Assembly: GCF_964204645.1 (NCBI RefSeq)
Contig: NC_134028.1
Location: 20,682,153 to 20,746,152, forward strand
Origin: Tubulanus polymorphus
Taxonomy: Eukaryota; Nemertea; Palaeonemertea; Tubulaniformes; Tubulanidae
Reading direction: 5' to 3'
Length of the DNA: 64,000 nucleotides
In this document: one piece after another, positions 36,830 to 46,700 of the stretch
Numbering within the stretch: position 1 is the stretch's first letter
Layout: each line of letters opens with the position of its first letter
Program-made: the position numbers and the translations under genes
The notes under the pieces: model-generated
What the model was told of the DNA's origin: nothing
What the model saw: only the letters and a program-made list of their open reading frames with translations
Databases searched by the model: none

Positions 36830-37384
36830 ATTGGGGTGATAAATTAGTAGTTTGCATAGAGGGAGGGAAGCCAGAGTTCGGGGCAGTGGCTGAAGTTAGT
36901 AAATAACCTACGTAGATGCTTACGTCGCACATAAGACACTGAATAGAAGATAGGTGAAAGTGACGTGAGTATCTGCGTAGGGTTGCTGGTTATAGCGGCA
37001 GCCTTGAGCTCTGGTATGGCTAGGAAGTAAACAAGTAATAAACTCGTGACGTATAACATATGTAGAAGTATACGTCACGAGTAACATGAAATAAGATAAA
37101 AAGGGAGGGGCAGCACAGTAAGGGGGATAGAGATGCTAGAGTGGCGGAGAAGCCTAAAAATACGAGCTGTAGGAAGGAATAAGAATTGTGCGGGAAAATA
37201 AAAAAAGAACGTAGACCCACGAGAAGAGTTGTTATTATTCTGGAGTCAGAGGGATATCACTTATCGGATTAATCGGAACCAACAACGACAACACGAGGGG
37301 AGAACGCAACGTGGCCCCCACAACAATTGGTTGAGAAATTCAACCCCACAACATTGTTGGAGAACCGAAAGCAACTCCACAACA
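36830..37384 (+). repeat. Right LTR
   Basis: Direct copy of the left LTR with about six substitutions and one single-base deletion by eye, so the insertion is young. It is followed by the ATACT target repeat and then by BMPER-B intron sequence that matches unit A. Confidence 0.85.
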
Positions 37385-38780
37385 ATACTTTCGGGCTGTT
37401 TTTATTCTAAATGTGGGGGTTTATTTTAGTTTGATATGTTTTAATGCTGCCCGTCATCCATTCTTGGAGGGTTTTTCGATGGCGTTTAAATCATTTCATA
37501 TTTTCGTGAAATCATGAAACTTGAATACATTATATCTTTTCATTTTTTTCAGAAATCTATTCTCTATCGGTCTAAAGGAGAATGTTGCCCTCTATGTGTC
37601 GCGGCTCATAGTATCTGTTCAGTTACTAACTCGAACAAGGATTATCTATCGTACGCTTCGTTTGACGGGTTCAATTACAAATTCGGCGGAACTTGTCGCT
37701 ACACTTTACTTCAAGACGTCGCAGATCGTCGGATTAACATCCGCGTCAAGAATGAGTATCATCCGTATCCGACTGTCAGAACTAAACTCGTTACAATCAT
37801 CGTATCTTCGTTATCTATCGGGCTTCATCGAGATCTGGATATCAGAGTGAATCGTAGTAAAATCGCTGTTCCGTTCAAACATGAAAACTTTACTATCGAA
37901 GTCGTCAAAAACGCGACAGTGGTCGTGAATATGATAAACGGATACAGATTAACCTGGAGTAAACAAGGCGATATCAATGTTTACGTAACTGCGAGTAAGC
38001 AGAATAAATTAGGCGGTCTTTGCGGTAATTTCAATCAAGTCGTAAAAGACGATAGTAAAATGAAAATCAAGCAGGAAATTGTCTCAGACTCGGAGGTTTT
38101 CGCCAAGTCGTGGCGGGTCGGTGGTAAATGTAACTGCGACGAACCGTTTAATAGTAGAAAGTCGTCGTGTAAAACTGTGGATCAGCGAGTTCGCGCTCAT
38201 CAGAAATGTGCTGTCTTAAAGAGTCCGGCGTTCAAAAAATGCCACAAGAAAGTCCCCGTCCAACCATTCCTCAGGTAAATATCAACTTCTTTAGCAAAGA
38301 AACCATTACGCGTTGGGGAATAGGTGGTTCACGAAAAAAGAATTTGTAAAATTCACGACCGAATTAACCAGTTTCCTCAGTTGGCTGGTACCGAATAAGG
38401 AACTGTCCATATCTCATAGAAACAAGTTACGAAACTCATAAAATGAAAAACTAGTTTGATAATTATTTGTTATCTATTTTATTTTCAGGGCTTGCACTGA
38501 TAACGTTTGCGAATGTCCTTCGGGTAAAAACTGCGAATGCGCCATCGTGAAGTTTTACGTGAAAGAATGCGCCGAGCACAACATACATCTCAAACTGCCT
38601 AAACAATCTCAATGTGACCATTCTACTCGGCAGAAACAACATGACTCTTACTCTTCAAAGAAGAAGAAGAACTTGAAAAAACAAAACAAGCAGAAAAGAA
38701 GAGGAAAAATGCCGTTGTTGTTACGATCATTAGGAGGTGTTGTAATTGGTGATGAGTTCGAGAACGCCATATTGGATTAG

Positions 38781-39082
38781 AACGGGCGAGATCCTACATA
38801 ATGATAAAACCTGTTCTGAAAAAATGTGGACTTTAAAATTAGTAAAAAAATTCAGAAAGATTTAGTGAAAAAAATGATTGTATCTAGTGGAAAAATTATT
38901 GATATGATAATTGATTCTCGGTGTTATTTTTCTGTTGCTGCTGCTGCTGTTGTTGTTATTAATTAAACTTTTTATTTCAGAGTTTTTGCCATTTCAGGAT
39001 TTATAGTCATTTCGTAGAAAATGTAGAATATTTCTATATTTTTGTGGCATTGTTTTCAATGTCTTTATCTCTAACATTGCTT

Positions 39083-39151
<69 letters not shown>

Positions 39152-40592
39152 TGTACGATTTTGTTATCATATTGCGACTTTGTTTTGCAGGTTGTAATTA
39201 GTATCTTTTTGTAAGTTTAAGCATTTTTATATAATTCTCTAACTCAAATTCATTGTCTTGAAGTTTGTAATGTTACAACTTTTATATACTGTGCTCTTAT
39301 AATGAATTTAAATTCTATTGATTTGTTACTTAAATATCTGGGTTTTTTCAGGATAATGTAAATAATCGTATGTTTTTATAACCACTATGTTTGAAATAAA
39401 ACATTTGATATCATTTATAAACAATTTTCCGTCAAACTTCACTTGTCCGCAATATCAGCATCATGTCTTGAGTAGGGTGGTGATACTCGAACATCCCCGG
39501 GTGCGGTCGCAAAAAGGGAATTGTGGAAATTTTAACTAGTTTTTTCTTTTGAAAGGCAAATCAAAATACAAGTGGAACACAGCGGACTTCACGGGACCAG
39601 AAAATATGTTCGTTATAACCGATAGTTATAACCATTATATAATCGATAACATTCTCTTACTTGGAACGGAATTCTTCATATTTTTGTTGTCAACCGAGTT
39701 CGAAATAACGAGGTTCCACTCTATTTCTGAATGCATTTTACCAGCCTTTGCCCCTAAAAAATTTAGAAATCAAATCATGAAAATAATGTTCAAGTTCGAT
39801 CTCCTGCTGTGTTTGCCTGTTTAACCAAACAATTCTCATCGATGAGCAGTGGTTTTATTCGATCCCAGGATCTCCTCCGTAATTACGGGTCTGCATATTT
39901 GATATTGTATATTTCATTTTTGTCAGGGGTCGCCGGTCGTCACAGGGCGCCCATAACTTGCTAGGGACGTGTCTAGCTATTATTGTACATGCCAGGGCCA
40001 CCAGCTGTCCTCGCAGGATATATTCTACCGAATCTTGAATCAGCCGTAAACATTCAAAAACAAAGCTTGATTCTGTTTGGGGCAGTTCATCAACCCGCTG
40101 ATGTCAAGACAATCCATCTGAAGCCATCTTCAAATTTTCCAAAAATATCTGAACTCACGTGAAAAGGTAGCCACTATAAACAGATTTAGAACGAAACAAA
40201 ATATGAGAGATAGGAATTGAGCTAATTTAAGCCCCATCAATTTATCTATAGACTATTCTGAAAAAATGGGATACAACGAATATCAATTAGCTTCTAACAC
40301 CTGCAAGATCAATTCGTTTACTTCACAAAACTACAATAAACGAAACACTCTCGTGCTTAAAGGATTTCAGTATCTTCAGGTCGAGTCATTAAATTAGATT
40401 TAATATTCAAAAGCAGCTAGGATGACTTGTATTCTGAGAGACAATACTTTGATGAATATCAATAGTTCGATTGACACATGTTTATGGGATTCTGAGTCTA
40501 TAACAAACGACTGCTTTGAGTTCGGGATTAAATTATTTCTATGCGGTATTTTGTCTCCGAAAGCTCCTCTATCAAAAAGGAATTAAGTCTGG
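38781..40592. other. 3' flank of BMPER-B and spacer; no gene
   Basis: Includes a (TA)n tract at 39,086-39,148, next to the right edge of the deletion seen in unit A. From about 39,160 it matches 8,130-9,585 of unit A. A dispersed-repeat fragment lies at about 39,590-39,730. No coding exon is supported. Confidence 0.6.
39086..39148. repeat. (TA)n microsatellite
   Basis: About 31 TA units without interruption. Confidence 0.95.
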
Positions 40593-40601
40593 TATATATA
40601 A
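40593..40601 (+). promoter_or_regulatory. TATA box of cationic-peptide gene B
   Basis: TATATATAA, followed by a conserved non-coding exon ending at a GTAAG donor (about 40,671). The 5' UTR intron is about 160 bp shorter than in copy A. Confidence 0.65.
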
Positions 40602-41014
40602 ACGGAGATGAGATTCGAAACATTTAACTCTCATCGAAAGCTTTTCGACTCGTCACAGAGTGAAAGATTCCGTAAGTAGATATATGTTCTTTGTTTTTAG
40701 TTTTACTGTATTTTTGTTGAAAGTGTCAGCATTCAATCCTTAGTCAAATTATAGAAAATGGAAAGATTGGCCAGTTTGTCTGACTACATCTACCTATCAT
40801 AGAATCGACCCATATTGGTCATTCCGATTTTTGGCGAGTATAGGGGGGTATGGCGTTATTTCAGAGGTTGATTTGACCAGTTTCGAGACAAATTATCTGT
40901 TCCGTTCTCGGCAGTAAACCCGGGTTCAGACGGGATTGGCGGTATATCGGGGGTTTACTGTATTTTCTAAATGATAATAATCTGGAATTCATTGATTACA
41001 GACGAATCGGTAAA

Positions 41015-41254
41015 ATGAAATTGTCGGCAGTTTTTGTGTTGTGTTTTTTACTGGTGGTCGCCGTTACTGGTGATCAAATAGAACGAGCTCTCAGAGACGC
41101 TGAGACTGCTGGACACGATCCGCTGGAGTTGATGGAGGCCAGACGAACCGTTCAACTGATGAAACGAGGATGGTTCAAGAAAATCTGGAAAGGAATCAAG
41201 AAACACTGTTCAATTGGTTACGACCGAGGCTTCACAGCTCATTGCAGTGGTTAG
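41015..41254 (+). CDS. Small secreted cationic peptide precursor, copy B
   Basis: This 79-residue precursor is nearly identical to copy A at 10,166, with the same signal peptide, acidic propeptide, Lys-Arg site at 50-51, two cysteines and a C-terminal Gly. Signal and propeptide residues are identical. All three amino-acid differences are in the mature part: residue 57 Leu to Ile, 70 Asn to Asp and 76 Gln to His. Two silent changes are also present. Both copies look functional, in contrast with the broken BHMT and BMPER copies. Antimicrobial or lytic activity is inferred from charge and amphipathicity. Confidence 0.8.
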   Translation: MKLSAVFVLCFLLVVAVTGDQIERALRDAETAGHDPLELMEARRTVQLMKRGWFKKIWKGIKKHCSIGYDRGFTAHCSG

Positions 41255-41378
41255 AATAATGAAATATGCTAAAACATTTAAAAACATGAGTAAATGTTAA
41301 TCGAGCAGCAATTAAATACATCTTGAGTTTATTCAATTCTATACTCTGTTATGGGACCCAAAAGATTGGTTACAGACG

Positions 41379-41490
41379 GACAGACAGACAAACAGACAGA
41401 CGGACGTACGGACGGACGGACGGACGGACGGACAGACAGACAGACAAGTAGACAGGCAGGCAGACAGGCAGGCAGGCAGACGGGCAGGCA
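41379..41490. repeat. Tetranucleotide repeat (GACA/GACG/CAGG)n
   Basis: Imperfect GACAGACA, GACGGACG and CAGGCAGG units. It reads open in several frames on both strands because of the short period; no gene is supported. Confidence 0.9.
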
Positions 41491-41749
41491 GATGTCATTG
41501 TCATGCATTTCAGTGTTTACACTGAGAGGTAAACGCAATAGTCCACTCAGGCTAAAGAGACAAGAAGCCTCTTAATATTTGTAACGGTGCTGTAAATTTA
41601 TCACATTCAAGTAAAATAAAAAATCCTCCTTATGTATTTTGGCAAAACTAATCCTTTACAGTAGGAAGAGACCGATTTGAAACTATGGGGCCAAGGACAC
41701 CATGCTCAATTGGGAAGTGGTTTCAGCTGCTCAACAATCATAACAATTT

Positions 41750-42270
41750 CAATATTCAACGCCCCCTGGTGACCATATACAAAAAACCAATGATCTTTAA
41801 ACTCACAATCATAGAACATGTCAGCAGCTACGATTTTGTAATTGATTGTGATAACAAAATATGCCTAAGTACCAATATATTATGGAAATGCTAAGTATTC
41901 TACTATTCAACGCCCCCTGGTGACCATATGCAAAACCCAATGACATCGCAACTCACCACAATTATAGAACATGTCATGAGCTACAACGGGCGCAAAAACG
42001 AACATTATGGAGCAAAAAATCATAGAGCAAAATCGAATACTTTTGTTTTTGCGCTTATTTCGTTTCTGCGCTATATTTCGTGTTTTCTCTCATGCTGATG
42101 GGCCCTTGGGGGATTCATACGAAAGATCAAGGTAATTGATCGTCTTCAAAATTTCCCTCAGAAACTTCAAAAATGTGTGAAAAGTGCTGATTTTGGCGAA
42201 CAACAATGGCTATGTACCAGTAGGCCATATGATTCTGACAAGGCCGGTTTTTGGGCTGAAGATGTGTCTA
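41750..42270. repeat. Dispersed repeat with CAACGCCCCCTGGTG core, copy 2
   Basis: Counterpart of 10,530-10,900, with core units at about 41,758 and 41,908. It also has an extra segment around 42,020-42,140 that copy 1 lacks but the copy at 54.6 kb partly shares. Confidence 0.8.
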
Positions 42271-42815
42271 GGATAGATAGTATAGTATTGTAGTTTATTT
42301 GTCACATCAATATGTACACATGAAAAATAACAAAATAGGTTACAGACAATGAGGTGGCCGGAGAGTAGAGACGTGAAAGGTCAAGACGATGAAAGCATTG
42401 TGTCCACAGGACTGCCAGGGACAGATGTGAAGGGTCGAGACGGGAACATGGTGTCCAAGGGGCTGTCTAGAGAAGAGAACCAGACTAGAACAGCGCGTGG
42501 TCCTACGAGAAAGACAACGCGTCATAAGTTTGTCAATCATATTTATTTTTCAGAAAAATTCATACAGTTATCTTTGAACTTAGAAGAATTACATTTGAAT
42601 TGATTAATGGCAAAATAATACATAGGCAAAAAGCCCCCCGAACGTGAATTTTGAGAGATTTGAATTGACAAACTCGATTTGTAGAAACCAAATGTTAAAC
42701 TCGTGTCATTCATCGATTATTCATTATTTAAATACAGTAGGAAAGTTTCCAGTAGCCAGGCGTCATTTTCAGGCGGTCATCTCGCATTGTCGCGCAGATT
42801 TTAACATTTTCTAAA

Positions 42816-42862
42816 CTAAAACCTTTAGCGCGATTAATAATTAATCGCGCTAAAGGTTTTAG
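42816..42862. repeat. 22-bp perfect inverted repeat
   Basis: Arms CTAAAACCTTTAGCGCG and CGCGCTAAAGGTTTTAG (with TTAA extensions) meet with a 3-base loop. Unit A has only the left arm at about 11,550. Confidence 0.85.
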
Positions 42863-42919
42863 GACAATTATTGTCGTCTATCCCTCCTTAGGCACAGAAT
42901 CTAAACTTAAGAAATTTCT

Positions 42920-43330
42920 TGATACCCCTGCCCGATGATGCCCGATACCCCTGACACCTCTGACTCCTCTGACACCGTGACACCTCTGACCACCATCGAT
43001 ATCAGATCCTCTGATGCCCGATACCCCTGACACCTCTGACTCCTCTGACACCGTGACACCTCTGACCACCATCGATATCAGATCCTCTGATGCCTGATAC
43101 CCCTGACACCACTGACTCCTCTGACACCGTGACACCTCTGACCACCTTCGATGCAAGATCCTCTGATGCCCGATACCCCCGACACCTCTGACACCGTGAC
43201 ACCTCTGACCACCATCGATATCAGATCCTCTGATGCCTGATACCCCTGACACCTCTGACACCGTGACACCTCTGACCGCCGTCGATACCAGATCCTTTGA
43301 TGCCCGATACCACTGACACCACTGATACCT
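42920..43330. repeat. Minisatellite, 63-72 bp units
   Basis: Five to six units containing GATCCTCTGATGCCCGATAC and GACACCGTGACACCTCTGAC. Two units lack a 9-base GACTCCTCT segment, giving 63 in place of 72 bp. It is absent from unit A. Confidence 0.9.
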
Positions 43331-43709
43331 CTGACTACTGTGGCGTGACCTATCTGACCAACACGAAACATGTGCCTGACACAACGCAAGTTCTCTCGGA
43401 TGTGGTATTGTGGCGCCACTGAATCCGTCAATAGCCTCCATATTGAATTGGTGTCTGGTACACCAGTATATAACCCGGTTTTGGTCGGTATTGGACGGTT
43501 TTAGGCGGTATTGGACGGTTTTGGTCGGTGTTTAGGATTACCCGCCGCTACTAGGTCAAGGTCGGTGGAGACTTATGATGGCGGCTTGTCAAAAAACTGA
43601 AAATTTTCACTTTTAAGACGATTTTACAGCTTGATGAGAGTTTGAAACATCAGTGGATTTGACTGGTATTCACAGTTTGACTGAGGCCCAGTTATCCCCG
43701 GCCCTTATT

Positions 43710-46700
43710 ATGAATAAACAAAACTTAAAACGAGCACTCGACCAGGATTTAACAAACCATCAGAAAAAAGACGACATCATCGTCAAAAAACCTAAAAAAG
43801 CTTGTTTATCAACGAGAAAAAATGACTATTCACGCGACGGATGCAATTATTCGTTCCGTAAACCACAGGAAATCGGATGTTTTTCAGTGGACAAAAATCG
43901 TGGTTTCTGCGACGACGCGAAAAATAAATTGAAAGTTTACTACAACCCTCCGCCCTCCTCGTCGTCAGCAGCAGGGCAGCCCTCGGAGGCGCATCGGGTT
44001 CGTTTCGACCTGAAAGTCGGGTTTAGTTCGTTCGATAATCGAGATAAAGTAAAGCCGAACGTCAAGATATCTCCGGTGCCTATCGATTTATTGCTCAAGT
44101 GGATCGTATCGAAGAAACATGTTCTCTTACGCTCCGATCAACAAAGTAAGAAGTGAGTAAGAGTGATTTTGTTTTGAAATTCACAACGAAAATCAACATA
44201 CGGTTCCCACTAGTCTGAATACCAGTTGTTGTTACGGTTCCGTTTCAGGAACAACGGCTAGGTACTAGACAAGGTTCCCACAGAACAGGGAAATCGCATC
44301 CTCGCTTGCCAGGGGTCCGGTATCACTCCCGAACTCGCTTCCACCAGCTCCCTGGCCTCACGAAGCGTGATTTCATTAATGGCGCTGTTGCGCATGACGT
44401 CATATATCGATTTGCGAAATACTTCTTTGTTCAGTAAAACGTTCGCTGATTGGTCCATTTAACGGGAAAACCAATAGAAGCCTTAAGTCGTTTGTTACAA
44501 GCGCTGTGATTGGTACGACCGGATTCTGGTCGGCTAGTAACGACTCCAACGACTCGTGGGGTCAAAGCGTTCGAGGAACAGCTTTAGCGTAGTGGGTTCG
44601 AATCCCTTGACGGTTGAAGATGGCTAATCGGGGAAAACTTGAGAATTTTGATTCTCATTTTGGAAATATTGAGGAATTTAAGAAATTTTCCTCAAATCAG
44701 GGAAATATTTGGGAAATTCATTTACATTTTATGGTTCATTCACAAAGAGGGCAATTTTTCTTCAGCAATTTCTCTTGAAAATCACCTTTATCAACCAGTC
44801 ATCACTAATAAGATAAAAACCCACTATCTACAGATTAAAAGAATTTAAAAACAAGAATTTATTTATTCAATCTAAAATATATATAAGACACGACGTTTCG
44901 ATCTCACCCTAGAGATCATCATCAGGTGTGAGATATAGGTTAAAACGGGGGGGGGGGGGGGGTATATATACAGAGGAGAACAGGTTAATTGAGTAAATTG
45001 GTGAGTGAGTAAATAATTAGTGTTTGGCAAGGCATGAAGTAATATACTTAGAAAGAAGGGAATTGTGCGGAGAAAAGCCATTATTCAAATTGGTACTAAT
45101 ATCTGAGTGACGAGTAATTAGGGCAGACTTAACTTTGTGGCGTTTAGTGTAATTGCTGGAAGTATAAATAATTTCGGCTTTATCAAAATTAAAATGATGA
45201 CCAGTGTTCCAAACGTGATTGGCTACGCCAGTCATCACTAAAATCAGTCATCACTATTGTTGACTATAGAGCATGATTTTCTTCATTTCCGTTCGGAAAA
45301 ATTAAAAAATCACCCATGAAAAACTTGCAAAAAACCTGAAAATTTTTAATTCATGTTTATCGTGGGAACCATGAATCAAGCGGGTTCTAAAACAGTGGCT
45401 TTGATAAACTGAATGAATTGAATACCGTGAGGTTTTTTGTCTGTATTTCAGTTTGTTGACTGATTTCATCTCGTGGAGAGGAATTCTGACACGGATTCTG
45501 TGCACGCCTTATGAAACACGCGACGCGTGGATCATCGCGGTCAGCAAATTCAACGGCACGTTTTATCTGTGCGAATTTGAAACGGAAAAGAAACTACGAG
45601 AGGCTTTGAATCCGGAACCGAGACATGAACAGATGTCGTATTGGGGATATAAATTTGAGCACTACGTCACATGTGAACGCAGTAAGTAACGATGCAGGTA
45701 TCAATCACCACCCCCTCTCCCCCTCAGCCTAAAACTACCCCCTCAGTCTGAAACTACCCCTTCAGCACCTCAACCTGGAACTTCACCTAGATCCTCAGTG
45801 TCTGGATACCAAAGACAGGATTGTAGAGTGACAGAGATCACTGTGGATACAACCACTGCCGGGACTGGGCGAACCTGGATCTACCCACTTATCGGCCTGG
45901 AACTACCCACCTCAATCCGGAGCCACCACAGCCTGGAACCACCCCCACAGCCCGAAACTACCCACCTCATCTAGTATCTACTCCTTCAGATTCAGCCTGC
46001 AGCCCATTCAGCGTCCTGCGTTATTCCACATTATCTTGATACCTCCACCTTGGCCTCAAACCACTCTCTCAGTCTGACATTTGTAGCCTATCCACCCCCT
46101 TCAGATCACTATTGTAGTGTAGTGTGAAGTTTGAGCGATTGATAAAATGTCATAATCTTTGGTCTCTTATCTGAGAAGGCCTGGATATTGGATCCAGACT
46201 GAGAGGGAGCACATTCAAGTTTGAGGAGGTGCAGAATCCAGGCCGACAGAGTTGCAGGATCCAGGTTGAGAGGACCTTTATTGATGGTCAATGGCGTACT
46301 GCTCTAATACCTATATAAGAAACACCTTAATATATTGTTTGTTATACCGGTATTTCTATGTAGAGAATGGAGAAGTTGGTTGCCCCGAAGATCCATCAAC
46401 ACCGATCAACAATTCCGAATGTTTCAACACAGTTCTCAGATCGAGATTGAATTCACATTCACTCAGTAAATATTAAACCGCTCGCACTGCGTGAAGTGAG
46501 CCTTCACATCTGTCTCGGTTTCTTTAAGAGTGGAATTCTAGTTTTCAGCGCCGAAGTAGATTGTGTAGATCCTGCTCGGACCGATCGGTCTCAAGACGGG
46601 TATATCGAACTGAAAACCAGCCGCGAATTCACTCACCCTCGACAAAAAACAAGCTTTAAACGGTAAAGAATATATGTAACCTGAATCAAATTACATTCAT

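Larger units (their letters stand above)
27528..37384 (+). mobile_element. 9.9-kb LTR element carrying an antisense YR retroelement
   Basis: Two near-identical LTRs (27,528-28,083 and 36,830-37,384; about seven differences by eye) bound the element. A 5-bp direct repeat ATACT (27,523-27,527 and 37,385-37,389) flanks it, although a 4-bp reading is also possible. Unit A has the empty site at about 8,041. A PBS-like stretch follows the left LTR (TTGGTGGAGAACAG) and a purine tract (GGGGAGGAGGATAG) precedes the right LTR, so the element points to plus. It has no gag-pol of its own on that strand, as in large non-autonomous LTR derivatives. The coding genes inside are on the minus strand and belong to a tyrosine-recombinase retroelement. 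It lies in intron 6 of BMPER-B. Confidence 0.8.
25707..38780 (+). pseudogene. BMPER: BMPER/crossveinless-2-like copy B: VWC x4, VWD, damaged
   Basis: Coding exons are 25,707-25,764, 25,860-25,942, 26,160-26,354, 26,475-26,574, 26,792-27,042, 27,261-27,365, 37,553-38,274 and 38,489-38,780. Phases agree throughout, and the layout is signal peptide, four VWC domains, VWD (FDGFNYKFGGTCRY, GLCGNFN), a Cys-rich C8/TIL-like part and a basic tail (SKKKKNLKKQNKQKRR). The last VWC is split across intron 6. Damage: the first cysteine codon of VWC1 is TGA (25,862-25,864). Other cysteine codons conserved in copy A are Arg in exon 2 (about 25,922), Arg in exon 4 (about 26,488) and Gly in exon 5 (about 26,998). 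Intron 6 is 10.2 kb because of an LTR-element insertion. The VWD half is open and well preserved. Human BMPER has five VWC domains. Identity with the BMPER/CV-2/kielin group is likely; the exact orthologue is uncertain. Confidence 0.8.
42271..43709. other. DXO upstream region; no gene
   Basis: Matches 10,901-12,199 in unit A. Two local differences stand out: a short palindrome at 42,816-42,862 and the minisatellite at 42,920-43,330. No coding exon is supported; antisense frames across the minisatellite are repeat artefacts. Confidence 0.55.

Noticed and set aside
41329-41575. Overlapping open frames across the GACA/GACG/CAGG repeat
   Set aside because: Short-period repeat artefact, open on both strands.
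42878-43441. Antisense frames of up to 187 codons before DXO
   Set aside because: They read through the 63-72 bp minisatellite, which is absent from unit A.
44258-44458. 66-codon antisense frame in DXO intron 1
   Set aside because: No recognisable domain, splice partner or conservation that can be checked here.
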